DNA from: Varroa destructor
Taxonomy: Eukaryota; Arthropoda; Arachnida; Mesostigmata; Varroidae
Length of the DNA stretch: 64,000 nt
Direction of reading: 5' to 3'
Assembly: GCF_002443255.2 (NCBI RefSeq)
Contig: NW_019211456.1
Coordinates: 22,127,061 to 22,191,060 of the forward strand
Shown here: positions 26,601-39,628 of the stretch, one piece after another
Position numbering within the stretch: the stretch's first letter is position 1
Layout of the letters: the number at the start of each line of letters is the position of its first letter
The notes under the pieces: generated by a model
Database searches by the model: none
What the model was told of the DNA's origin: nothing
Seen by the model: only the letters and a program-made list of their open reading frames with translations
Program-made: the position numbers and the translations under genes

Positions 26601-29600
26601 ATATGGATCATCTAATTCTTGTGGTAACTGCGTCTTACCAAGAGCGAAAATCAAAACAAGCACATAGATCCTTGGTTGAAAGCGGTGCCTAAATTTGCCT
26701 TTACCCTTCTTCTATTTTTATATTCTATATATATGAATTGAAACGAAGACAATTTTTATTTATGGTTTTATGAATTTTCAAATCCAATGCGAAACGTTCT
26801 CTCAGTGATGCGAGGACATGCCAGATGTTCTCATTTTGACAGTGCCGACAACGGCCAGCTTGAATGACATAGTCAGTCAATGAGATTCACAGGAGATAGT
26901 TAAAGAGTAGTAGTCAAATAATTAGTCATCGGATACTGTGGCCTTGTATATACTGGAAACGTACGTAACACAAGCATCGTGGTGACGACTGTGACAGGGT
27001 CTCTTCTCGATAGATGACATCTAACTACATTCCTGTACGAAGGCAAAAATCACGAGCAGAACAGTGCTAGAGCCCTCGAACGCTTGAATGTTAAAAAAGT
27101 TTACATGCAAAAATATTAACGATGTCAAATTAGGCTTCAGCGAGGTATAAACGTAAATATGTTTTCACGACTTCTCCTCGTCGACGTCGTTGTTTACCGA
27201 CTGCAAGTGTGCACACTGAGCGGCCGCTGGCAGGCGCGCTGCAGACTGTCGCCGTTCGCCATAGTATTGATCGAACATTAAAATTCATGATGTCAGACTA
27301 TCAGCGGACAGTTGGCAAACACGCGGTGAAAAAATGAGCAAGCGGCTAAAAAAAAAGCCAAAACAGTTCGGCCAGGCTAATGCGGGACGATAATATCTCG
27401 TTGCTATAATATTACATTTTATACTACGTCTTCTTTATTCAGTCAAATAAGGTCTGTAAGCTATAATTTACAGCAAACAGTTACTGCAAGATGTGTGCAT
27501 ATGTATGTTGCGTTTTCTGTGCAGTCTATTTCGTGCTTTATTTTTAAGGCAGACGTGCTTTTCATGTAATGATCGAAATGTCCTAAGTTGCGTCGTGCAA
27601 CACTTTTCAATCGCTAAAAGGCACATCAATCAATCAATCAATCACACCATCGATGAAGACTGCTGCTTAAGAGATCGCGATAGTAACGCGTATAAGATAT
27701 TACGAAAACTCGTATGCGGATTAAATTTCCTATTGGTTTCGTTGAAAAGATGTCGTCGCTAATCTAAGTCACCTTCCACAATCTAAACATGTTTATAAGA
27801 CGCAATAGATTAAAATAAAACACAAATAAACGGGAACGCATAAAGTCGGCATTTGTTGTTAATAGATGTCAACCATTAACCTGACGGATAGCATGGCTCG
27901 CCAGGGAGGTGCTGACTATTTCCGCTAATGTAATCATCTTCTCTCCTCAATGATCATTCCTTGGATATATGCAGACATTTTTTTCGCCCTCGCTGGGTTT
28001 TCTAAATGCTCACTGTGGGACACAGCAGGCAAATTGTTGATGCTAATGCAATTAGGGGCATTGCTAATCATGAAGCGATTGAGAATATCCTTGGAATACT
28101 ACGTGTATGATCGTAGAAGCTCATATTCGTAACGGAAATCATCGATGAGATACGACTGCTCTGTCCTATTACCTTTATTTAGAGTATTTAATAGAACTGT
28201 TTGATGGCCTTTTAAATGGCTACTGCAGTCGTCAAGCTAATAACATGAGCATTACAATGATTACAGCCTTAACCGATATAGTTTCGTCTTCTAGCTACTG
28301 TTCCATGAATAACAAAGCTCTGTTGGACAGTCGAATATCGATGCGCTCATTATTCAAATTATGACCAGAAAACGTCCATCTTGTGAATCCTCACAGCAGA
28401 TGCTTCATACTTTGCAGAAAATCAGATTCGTAAGGCTGTTTTTCACTGATATTGACACGAGCCCTAACGAGTCCTTCGAATCGGACCCTTCTGGGGTAAG
28501 ATCATAAAAGAGAACAAGGTAAATTGTCATATATCAATATAGGTACCATTTGCGTAATTTGCCTATTTTCTAAATGTACAATTTTCTCCTACACTTGCTC
28601 GGCCACACTAAATGAAAATGCGAACACATGTTCATGTTGTGCTCGTTTGGTCAGGGAGTTGAGAGAGAGGACACCGGAAAACTTATCAGTAAGCCAAAAT
28701 TCTCTTCTCACATGCATCATGCTCAGGGCTTTAATCCATGTGAGCCGCAAGCGGCAGTAGTAAAATTTGGACGGTTTAAAGATGGATATAGCTGGCATTC
28801 AAGACGAGCGGATAGTCATTCTAGTCATTCTGTTTCACGCCTGATCCTATTTATTCATGGGCCTATTTTAGGATACTCTGCTGCTGCACACTGCTGTTCC
28901 CTTGTAGTGATAAGCAACGTGTTTATAAACCCGGGTTGTCTACAAAGTAATCAAAGTCTCTACCTACCGTTCGAGGTACATGCAGCCTACGAGTTGTATG
29001 TTATCTCTATATACGGACCGGACGAAGATGGTTGCACATTTTTGCTGGCCCTTCTTTCTGTTGGCTAAACTGATATTTAGCCAGAAAAAAAAATATGCGT
29101 ACGTATTAACTTCAGACAAACACAAACCGGGTAGTTTCCTTTAACTGTTTAATTAGGTAGGACTGGCTACCATTTTCAAGAACTTAACGATTCTGATCAT
29201 CGTGAATAATGCCATACACAAACTAAACAGGAGAAATAATTGTAGCATGAGGATGTATGGCTGATTGATTATCTAATCGAAGGCTTTTCAGACCGAACCA
29301 CGACTCATCGACTATAACACGTCACTTACGTTTTAGACGAAACGCCTAACCACTAGATAGGAAAACTTATGAATTAATGAAGTGAAACCATGGTAATGAA
29401 AATGTAAAGTGAATTCACAAATAATATATGTATTTGTTATTATTTATGTTCTTATTTCTAAACGGCCGTTTAGACGCAGCTTGTTATTACGTCGTAACTT
29501 AACTTAGTGCGGCGGACCTCAGGTGCGAGGATTCAAAACAAACACTATACGGTCGGACGCTAAAGCCGCGCACGCGATTAGCTCGCAGGCCTGAAACCAT

Positions 29601-32159
29601 GAATACCTAATACATATGCTACACATACAATGCTATATATATATAAAATATAAATTAATATTTGTATTCTTCAATTAAGGCGCAAACCTCTAGGCACTAA
29701 AATTAAACAGGTGTACAAAGTGCTTAAATTGACTTGAGTCTAAGTGCACTTTTTATATTTATTCGGAGTTTGAGTCATTAATATATATGTGCATACACTA
29801 AAAAGTCGTTCCATTTTTTATATCTATCTAGGTCTGTGATTCGATCAAATGTACGGTATTGTAATCCAGACTAACCGGCATGATATTCCGCCTCAACTAT
29901 TCTGATTCGTCTACACCGATTATCCCGTGGTCCGAAACGCTGAATCAAGGCGTACGACTCAGTCGACGACGATTGGCATTGGAAATGCGTGGGCGCCAAA
30001 GCCCCATGTGCGGAAGCGTATTCGACGCTGCTCGTTTGTGGTGATGCCCATATAATGGCAGTAGACGTTCTTTTCTCTCTAAGACACGCACACAAGCATA
30101 CATCTGAGATAGGCTTACGTATATACAAACTTATCTCGCTATCTCTATAGGGCGATGTAATCTAAGCAGCATGACTAGCTGCACGTCTATCTATGCAAGA
30201 TCTGCTGTCTAATACCGTAGCGCTGTTTTCAAATTATTTTATAACATTCATAAACTAGAGGTTTCTATACAAGTATCTGAATGTAGCGGGGTTTCTGTGC
30301 TGTAAGTGTTTATCGAAATGTTGTGATGTGCTATTTTCCTGAAAATCTTTTTGAATTTTTTTCGTGGCGCCTAAAACGGTCACGAACATCGTAGTCGTCA
30401 AACATCTACGCTTGTAACTTACCCGGTACGACGTCAAGGCGATTTCGTAGAGTTACGAGAAAGTCTTTGTTTTTTACATTCGGGGTGGTGGGGTGAACCA
30501 ACATATATCTACACAGGTTAAGCAAAGCCAGGCCCATTTCGCCACCAAGAATGCGGTTCTCCGTAAAGCTGTAAGCGGTTGTCGCGGATGCGCAACTAGT
30601 CGCTAAGAAATGCTTTTCACCCACACAGCAGATCGTGGCTTCACATTTGCTATCTCAATTCCTCAGGTTCAATAGGACAAAGGTCGAGTTGTCGTATTCA
30701 CCACAGAGACCTTGCGAGTATTCTTAGATGCCAAAGTGGTCAGAAGTTGCGCATAAAGTTATGTGCTAACGTATTTGACATTTAAGCCCCCCAAGGACAA
30801 TGGAAGACAAAGTACGAGCACTTATCGCTTTGTTTTAGATTTTTTATTTTGCAAAGATAGAAATAGTTCAGCATAAACATTGTCGCTGATGACTTACCTT
30901 AAGCCTGTAGAGTTTAGCTTGGATTACGTGTGGCATTTTACTATTGACGCTGGCAGTGGTACTCATTGTGGTCGAGGTTCTACAGTTAAAAAAGAGGTTT
31001 TGAATCTTGTATTCGCCACTGAGCATTGTCTCATGTGACTGGCCCCACCCACCATCAAACGTAGCGTATCTACATTCAGTCTCAAGCCAAAGCTGCTTTT
31101 ACTGAGCATCCCGAGCGTAATAGACAAATGCGTTATCGTTGTCTCAGCACGCGAGCAACGTCCTCTAACCTAGATCTATTAAGCCCTCTTTTACTGCAAA
31201 AATGAAATTCTGTGCGAACATCCATTTCTTTTGAAGCGATCCTCCATGAACTAGAATCATGTTGCTGAGTTCAGCAGTTAATGACTCTTCACATACTCGA
31301 TAACTACGTACGATAATAAATATGGTTCTTTTCCACAAGTACAAATTTAGTACGACCGTTGCTTGCAAGGAGGATGCATATCAAATCTGATAAGAAGAGA
31401 GTGGCTATCATCACGGTCTGTGTTTGCTATATGAGTAAGAAATTTTCGCTTCAAATTGGATCGTGTCGTCGATTCGTTCACCAAACGTTCGTCCGCCTAA
31501 AAATGTTAATCGAAATAGGCAAAAATTCAGACAATTCGATAATGAGTTTCCACAAGTTAGCAGGTCACGAAAAAAGCCCAAGCAACTAATTATAATAACT
31601 CCCAAATCTATTATGGTATAACAGAACTGATGGACGAGGCAGTGGTCTACCGTTTACTGGACAGGTTAACCACATCAGAAGATCGATTTTTATACCGGCC
31701 GGCTGCTATAAGGCTTGGGCGTCAACGGGACACATTAAGAAGGTTACATCTAAAATTGAAATGACACGATTCAATCAAACACCCAATAAAATGTGGGTCC
31801 AATAATGCATATTAGATATAGACAAGTAGATAGCTACACCCTATCTGGCCAATGGCATTGATTTTGCACTATATATAATAACTCTAGATAACTCGATAAC
31901 ATATTCCTGTAACGCAACGCTGTGACATGTACAAACACAGATACGCCAACCATTTCCGTGGTCTGTGCATGCGCAAAACAGTGACGACCCTGCCCAACAT
32001 ACAGTGTTACAGCCCATCCTGTTAGGCGTGCTAAGCGCCATGGGCCAAGAACAAGTGATGCGTGTGCTTTTGTTGTACAGCAGTTACTCATACCGCTCAT
32101 ATTATCATGACAAACATGATCACCGCACTATAGTACGTATTATTACAATTTCACGTTAA
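20641..32159. other. Intergenic, no recognised gene
   Basis: Long gene-poor stretch. A more GC-rich patch at 27170-27330 and another at 29860-30060 (three plus-strand frames nearly open) may be promoter or exon sequence. On the minus strand near 26780-26880 a frame reads CRHCQNENIWHVL, resembling the C-terminal Cys/His motif of some LINE reverse transcriptases, but it is too short to call. Confidence 0.45.
28628..29068 (+). CDS. Hypothetical 146-aa ORF
   Basis: A single ATG-initiated frame of 146 codons, long for this AT-rich intergenic DNA, with a polar first half (VEREDTGKLISKPKF) and a more hydrophobic second half. No family, signal peptide or flanking splice signals were recognised. A chance ORF is quite possible. 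Confidence 0.15.
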   Translation: MFMLCSFGQGVEREDTGKLISKPKFSSHMHHAQGFNPCEPQAAVVKFGRFKDGYSWHSRRADSHSSHSVSRLILFIHGPILGYSAAAHCCSLVVISNVFINPGCLQSNQSLYLPFEVHAAYELYVISIYGPDEDGCTFLLALLSVG

Positions 32160-32625
32160 ATTACACGTCCTCCCACGCAATAGAGGAGCTTGCGCGTACT
32201 AGCGGTCCCCACACGTCACCACGAGCAGAATCTTCGTGGAACTAACCAGTTGGTGTAGACTCACGCGTCAAACGACAATGACTCGATGGCACATAAAAAT
32301 CCACAAAGGAAATCATCTAATAATTCCCATACACAAGACGGGAAATCGGGTTACGCTCTAAGTAGATTGCTGGTAAATACAGCACTTTATTATAGAGCGA
32401 CAGGCGTGGCGCACAGAAGCTGCAGCAGTTTTGCGCGTACCGACGCGCGGACGGCTGCAAGGAAATACTTGAACTGCCACGTGACGGCAGCCGCGGTAAC
32501 GGTCGGAACTGAGGCAGTAACGCAATAGCATCGCCATATGAACTGCTCCAGTAAGTTCGAAAGGTAGAAAGTAACAGGGAAGGACAACAAACGGACAGAT
32601 AACGTGGCATGTGCACGACGAGCTG
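32160..32625 (+). promoter_or_regulatory. GC-rich promoter-like segment and possible 5' UTR exon
   Basis: This stretch is clearly more GC- and CpG-rich than its surroundings. It ends in a strong donor (GCTG followed by GTGAGT at 32626). The next good acceptor on the plus strand before an initiator ATG is 34658-34659, just ahead of the SWAP-70-like start codon. It could therefore be that gene's untranslated first exon and promoter. An NRF-1-like TGCATGCGCA sits nearby at 31966-31975. This is inference; no transcript evidence is available. Confidence 0.3.
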
Positions 32626-34686
32626 GTGAGTGGTGCTACCGCGCAGCGTACGTACATCCGGACGCATTCGCGCCTCCTACAAACGGCGTTGTTCTAAGAC
32701 GTACGACTGGTCGGGTGGATGTCTTGTTAACGTAATGTTCAGTGTATAATGTACGGGATCATGGGCGTGTGTTTATAGATATTGCGTTGCAGAAGTACAC
32801 GATGTACTGACATCCCGCATTTATTCGGGAATTAGCCTATTGTACCTTTAAAAAGACTACTTTTAGAAATATTAGTAAATTTGGCCAGATGAATAATTCG
32901 CATAGTTCTTGCTACTTGTAACATGAAACATTCTCATAGAACAACGTAAATTATTTTGAACAGTTACTGATGTGACTCTTCGTCACTTAGTTTATTTCCG
33001 AGGTGCAAAGCGGGTTATGTAAACACAATGCGTTAATAACTGAAACTGGCTACGATCTGAAGCCGAACGGTTTATACACCAACAAACAGCCGAATATTGA
33101 AACAGCTCTTAACAGCAAAAACACATATTCAGCAACTTATAGCAATGCTTTGACTTGAAGAAACACCATTAAAGAGTCGCTGTTTACAAATACGTAAATA
33201 CCGTCATGAATGATGACCCTGTGACTTCGCCGATTTGGAAAGCTGGCGACGAGACATAGGATCGTGTCGATATTCACAGAGCATCACAAGACGAATTTCT
33301 GCTAAATATAGAGATAACCCTGTTTTTCAAAACAATTGTGGTTAAGAACACAATCATAAATGCGCTCAATTTACCACATGTAACGACACGTAGCACTGCT
33401 CGCTATTTAGGATCACAGGAAACGAAACTACAACAAAGCGTATTTATGTGAAGCCATACGCCTGCAGGGAAAATTTAATTGTTATCTACACAGTTAGTCC
33501 TAGTTGCGAGGTGGTAATATTCGTTCAATACGAAGTGTAAAAAAGACCACTTTTTCCCCTGCTCCCAGTAGAACTCGTAACCAATGTACTTAATTGGGAA
33601 AATCATCCGTAAGGTAACAAATCTTTTCAAGGTCTAACGCTGCTCGAGTGTTTTGTTTTAATTTCATTCAAGCAGCAATTTCTATGGCCATAAAATTGTG
33701 TCATGGCAGCTCTTACCTAATAATAGGGCCAAAAACGTTTTCTTGCGTAAGCAGATAACGTTGCGCAAGATCCTAGAGTCTTCGATAGGTCAGCCGGTTG
33801 TATTAAATGCACATAGTTTCGCATAGTGCTTGGTGGCTTTTGTGTTATGTATTGTCACCGTGATCTATTTTGCAAAGAGGTGCAGTCGTTCTCGTTTACT
33901 GCTGCCTATTTCCTATACGTGTTAAAAAAGGGCAATTCCGCGGCGGGCAGGTAGACCTTCGTATGGGAACGACATATATAAGTGACAAGGCAATAATACA
34001 GCTTCTTTTCAAGTAGTAGGTAAAGATGTTCCCTCTATGCCTAAAAAGAGATCATCATGGTAGGCCCATCGTAGAAGCTGAAAGCGATTTTTTTTTCAAA
34101 TTAGACAGTCGCAGGTATAGATTAGCTGGGAACAACTGAAGAATTTGTGTCTAGGCTGATTTTACTTTTCATTGCATTTTAAGGTAAGTATCGTGAAACA
34201 ACCAAACCGCACTGTAGTGTACGTATAAAACACCAAGGTCTCGAAATCTCTGAGGATTATGTGTAGATAAAAACATGATCTTGACTTTTTCCTAGGAATT
34301 AATATCATGGGGCCGCGGTTATTTCCGAGACCGATTTTAGGCTCTTAGTTCGTTTCTTCAGGACTCATATTATTGGGGGTTATTAAAACGTCTAGACGAA
34401 ACGGAAAGGAAATTGGTAAGTTGAGTGATATTTCCGTCAAATGGGACTTGAACGTTGTTACAAACGTTGTAGTGAAAGTGAGCAACCAACAATATAACTG
34501 TGAAGTATTAAAGTGACAGGTTGAATTGGTACGCGATTATCAGTGTAATAAAGTAGTATAACAGGCAACGGGATACTGACATGATAACTGAGGACTTTCA
34601 AAAATGTGTACATCTTTTTATTAATAGCTGTGCTGTACATATCTATGGTTCTTACAGATCCAACAGCTGGTAACAACGGTTCTGCG

Positions 34687-37600
34687 ATGACCTCTCTCAG
34701 CTCAGATGTGACGAACGCGGTCTGGTATGCCTATAGGCACCATGAGAGACTTAAAGGTTGCGTGCCACGAAATGATCTCATTGTAAGCAGTGATAGAGTA
34801 ATGCCACGGACAACGAAATACGAGATTTAAACAACAGAAAGGAAAATTGTTTGACGCAATTTGTACTAACTATAATTAGAAAATTTGAATATCATTGATA
34901 ATAACTTGAGTCTCTATCTAGAAGAAATGACAGCAAAAATAAGAGGGTCAAAGATTAAGTCAAACTTAATTAATTAAGAAAAATTAGATTTACTGTCAAT
35001 CCGAACCCAGGGTTAAGCATTCGGATCGAAAGTTCAGTGGGTGAAAATCCCGCAGTATCGGATACCTTAGCAGTGAAGTTTAGTCTGCATAATGTATTAA
35101 CCCTTAGCTTTTTAAAAAAAATTTAACAATCAAGATAGGAGTACGCTGACAGCGTTTACATGGTCGTTTTTTTTATCTGCAAGTTTATTTATCCCAACAT
35201 TGTATATATAATAGTATTAACTATAATGGCAGCCTGACAAGAGCTTTGAAAAATTGACCGTCCCCTGTGGTCATTATCTACAGCGTGAAGAATAACGAGA
35301 CGATTATTTGAGAAACGTGCACAACTCGCCTGGTATCGTCGGCGGATCAACGACTTTCTTTCGATTTCTTTATTGTGACGGTTTGCAAGACGATTAAGCG
35401 TTTGCGTGAGAAGCCGAACAAATGAAAAAGTTCAGACATTTTTTTTTCAGACGCTGACATCCCGCATCGGTCACGTTGTCGGAGCTCCCTTGGTGGCACA
35501 CTCTCTCACGCTTCAGCAGACGCCTCTTCTACATTTCGGTCAACTGATGTGTTTTTTAGAGAAAGAGCTATTCGCACCCTTTCAGGCGTCCTGTGATATA
35601 AAATTAATGCAAAGGTAGTCTTTATAATCCCAAAATATAATTGAAGGCTTGTATAGCGATGTGTAGTAACTATAGGGTGATATCAGACAGGCATATACAA
35701 TCGAAACTTGAGTGAAGCACACATAGCTAAGTGATACTTGGAAGAGGATTAACCGCTTTGTTTAATTTTTATTTAATAATGGTAAATTTCAGGAGTAGAG
35801 ATCAAATAGAGGAGGTATGTTGGCAAGAATGCTCCCAAAGTTTACTAAGTAGTTCTTCACGGCTGAGTCCGGTGTTGCCGGAACGAGCCGTCTATCACCT
35901 GTTCCGTGTGTTTTGCTTTCTTGCTGAGCTAAAATCTGATGAACACGGAAAAGTTCATGTTCTACTTTCACCGGAAGAGGTAAGGCTGCCACATTAAGAA
36001 GTTGTTGAAATAAACAAGCTAAATGCTTATTTTTCATTGCGTCGCGCATAAATTGGTCTCTTATTTGTGAAATCGTCGAGTAACAGATCTGGTGACTGAC
36101 GATCAAGCGGTACAGAAATGAAAATTGTAGTTACATACGAATACCATGTGTGATTTGCTGTTTCTAATAATCCTCGTTTTCAGGCCGAGGAATTAAGTCA
36201 TTCATTCGTGCAGGCGCTTGGTGAGCGGTGGAAGCCCTCTGAGATTTTGGCTTTATTGCCTCAGACACCTCTAGACTTTTCCGCTCTATTAAATTTCGTT
36301 GAGACTCATCTAGCCCAAGAGCAGGACCCTCGCGGTTTGGCTGAAGCCGCCGCGGAAATGTTTGACATCTACATTGGAGATGTGATCAAGAAAGGCCCTG
36401 TTAAACGAAAGCATTTCACTATCTGGTGGGAATACGTTCTGGTCGTCCGACCCCATTTTTTGCAATTCTACAATGGTAAAGGCAAGAGGGTACGTCAAAT
36501 ACTGTCTTTTGGACCCCTTTAGCAGCTTCTTTTTCTTGTAGGATACCATTAGTTTAACCGTGCTGTTTTGTTTAATACTCGATATGATAAGATGATGTTT
36601 ACTCCTTCTATTTGTTAGTGGAGAAAACGTTGCACTTGACGCGATTAGTTTTCTTATATAAAGGTCGTGAAGTATTTTTGTATGTACATTTAAAAGTACA
36701 ACGATTACCGATTCCTTTTCCTAAATATTTATTTGTAGTCTGAGTTATAAGCATTTGACTTATTTGATAAGGATCCAAACTTCGCAGGACATGGAGACCC
36801 ATGCTAAGAATTTCAGTAAATTCGATTTTTATAGGTGAGTGAATTCCAATTAACATCGCGTTCTCAGGTAGGCAGTCCTTCAGGCTCCGGTATACCAAGC
36901 TATACAAGCCTTCCGTCATTAAACATTAATTTCAGTTTATCAAACTCTACTTCGTCTCGAGGCCACAAATTCTTTGTTATCATCAACAATTCACCTCAGG
37001 ACCCGGTAAGAACTTTTCCGATCAATAAAGGAACTTTAAGAACATGTATTGGGTCTTATTTTGCAAGGAAAAGCTCCTTTAAAAAAATTGAAAACTGGCC
37101 CTGTAATGCACCGATAGATCTAGCCGCCATATAATAGGTTCTATCTCAAGAAACCTGTTTTAAAGAAAGCAAGTGGCCGAAGTCAAAATACGAGTTATTG
37201 CTTATTTACATTATGGTTATGACTGCAATAGTCCAATCAATATGGTTACGGATACTTTTGCAGGATGGCGGAAAGTTGCTAGAACTCAGCGCTCCTTGCT
37301 ATAAGTCAAAGCTTCAGTGGATGAGCGCTATACAGTGTGCCATATCCCATTCACACTCACAGAGAAGTTACCAAAGTTACCTCGCTAGCCAACGCAAAAT
37401 TGTGAGGTAATAATACCCTTTTTAATTTTCAGTGTCATAAGTATTATTGGATCTTATGTTATTGGATAAAGCTGAAGTTATGTAGATCTTATTCTAATTA
37501 TTATTATTATTCTTATTCTAATTTAAATGAGAGCAAGCACTCTACACTTTAGTGTTATACGGTAGCAGATACATTCGATTTCAGCATTCAGTCGAATCGC

Positions 37601-38356
37601 GTTTCTGACAATTTACCATTAGACGATCTGAACAAGCGAATATTGTTTGAAAAATGTTCATAACAGTCGTACCGATAATGCTTCTTTTTTTAACTTCAAA
37701 AGACTCGAAAAGCGCGCCTCGGAAGAGGCACGTCAGAGAGAAATAGAAGCACGGATCGCGCAGCGCGTCGAGACCGAAATGGTGACACCCCTTCGAAAAG
37801 AGATTGCTCTCCTCGAAGAAAGGGTTCGTGAAGAAACTCAAGCAAAACGCGATGAGGAAATTGTACGGGGGTAAGAAAGCAACATTTGAATTTTTAATAT
37901 TCCGACTGTCTGCAGTATCTCGGATGCTTTCCAGCAGAAAGAATTTCCTTATATCCTTAAAATTCAGTACTTGGTAAAAAAGTTAGTGATATGTTTAAGT
38001 GTTCGCTCTCTACGCGCTGTTGTTGGTGCATCTGAACTTACAGAGCTCAATCCCGCCTACTCGTAGAGGAATGGGAAAAAATGGAAAGGTTGCAAAAAGA
38101 ACTCGAGGCCACGAAAGTTGAATTGATAAAAGTGAAAAGTGAAACTGTGCGGTTGGCCAGAACCCAGCCTCAGCTTCGACCCCAACTTCATCGAGCTCGT
38201 TCCTGGGGTGATAACATTGATCTTGAGGTCGACATTCCGGAACACAAGTCTAGGCGAACAGCCATAGCTCCCAAAATAGCCAGCACTAAGGATATTCTTC
38301 GAATGGATCTAAATATCAAAGGCACGACCCAAAATGGCTACGATAATTTGCAGTAA
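34687..38356 (+). CDS. SWAP70: SWAP-70/DEF6-like PH and coiled-coil protein, eight coding exons
   Basis: Coding exons are 34687-34782, 35451-35614, 35793-35979, 36184-36489, 36868-37005, 37264-37406, 37703-37870 and 38044-38356. All are in phase and encode 504 aa (human SWAP70 is 585). Family features in order: an N-terminal helical/degenerate EF-hand-like region with WYAYRHHE; a conserved ...VCW... segment; a PH domain from about residue 215 to 328, ending in the helix with the invariant Trp (LQWMSAI, W316); and a charged coiled coil from about 345 to 450 with EEIVRGAQSRLLVEEWE. SWAP-70 and DEF6 are phosphoinositide-binding Rho-GTPase/actin adaptors. Start: the ATG follows an acceptor at 34658-34659, so the 5' UTR continues upstream. 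Oddity: the first PH strands are diverged (IWWEYVLVV), and exon five encodes a long Ser/Gly/Asn-rich loop. I cannot decide between SWAP70 and DEF6; a single arthropod orthologue of both is likely. Confidence 0.88.
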
Positions 38357-39628
38357 ATGTATCCTTTCTTGCCAGAAGTTCCTGACAAATCTGATTGAGA
38401 CAAGTTTACCATTAGCAGAAATTAGCTACGTATTTTCAATGCTTAACTTACATAATTCTGGCGCTGTTATCAATGACACACGTGAAAACTATGACCTGCT
38501 TTATACAAAACAATGATTGTATCTGACACAGGTGAAAAGGTATACTTACAATTAGACGAATCTTTTGATTGAACCTTACGAATGAATCTTCATTGAAGTA
38601 ATAATAATTATTCAATTTTAAGTCGGACCCGAACCCTGGACTCGCTATAATAAGCGCGTTGAGGCGGAAATTAATTAGATATTTTTTTTTAGTTGTCTTA
38701 AACGACGACTATCTAATTGTCCGTTGTTGGAACATTAAATAAAGGTGCTCCTAGCAAATTTTTGAAAAAAAATCCCATTCTACCACTTTTAGCGACCGAT
38801 TTTGTTATTGTTGATCACGTACCTTGGGGTCTTTTGTCGGCTGACAACTGGTACAGTAATTAATAAACGAGCAGGTTTTGAGACCGGCAGGTGTGCACGC
38901 GGCCGGCAGACAACTCGGCTGAATTTTCAGGCCTATGAAGATGAAATACTCCTGCATTCCTCGAGTGATAATCATTGTAATAAACGTCGATGACTATAAC
39001 AACTGGCAACATTGTCTTCATTATACTTCTTACCTCCAGTCGATTGCAGAGCGTGAAACAGGAGACGAAGTCAAGAGTTCCGAGGTTCTCGAACGTCTAG
39101 CATAGCCATAGGTTGAGAATAATGACTTAACGGCATATATTTTTCGTTTTTGGGAAACTTCAGCTCAAATTCGTTTGTTTGAAAATCAACCTTTGTGTTA
39201 AGCTACATGGGATAGACAAACGTCTTAAAGTGACGACCGAATCTACATCTAGGTAAAATCTAGGAATAAATACATCCCTTATTTACAGGTTCAACATAGT
39301 TATCATATCTTTTCTTTTTAAAGTACAAAAATATGTACAGCTGACTTCTAACAACGTCAATAATCTTTTAAAAAAGGTTTTTGTTTGATTCAACTAAAAT
39401 GAGCAATAAGTAAATAACGGCAGTTCCTCAAGCACAGCATTACGTTCGTCTATAATTGTACCTTATCATTGTCATAATCTTCTATATTTTTACTACATAT
39501 ACTATATTTTTAGGTCCTGCCTGTGTTGCAAACGTTAATGATTAATATATCATTGGACTCTAACAATATGGACTCTATAATGAATCCAGCTATCGTATAC
39601 AATAATGCAGATCGCAATTGGATGTCTA
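38357..39628. other. 3' intergenic between convergent SWAP-70-like gene and DHX37
   Basis: Holds the 3' UTRs of two genes that face each other. No ORF or RNA gene recognised. Confidence 0.6.
38738..38743 (+). terminator. Candidate poly(A) signal of the SWAP-70-like gene
   Basis: An AATAAA lies about 380 bases after the stop codon and before the convergent DHX37 gene. Confidence 0.4.
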
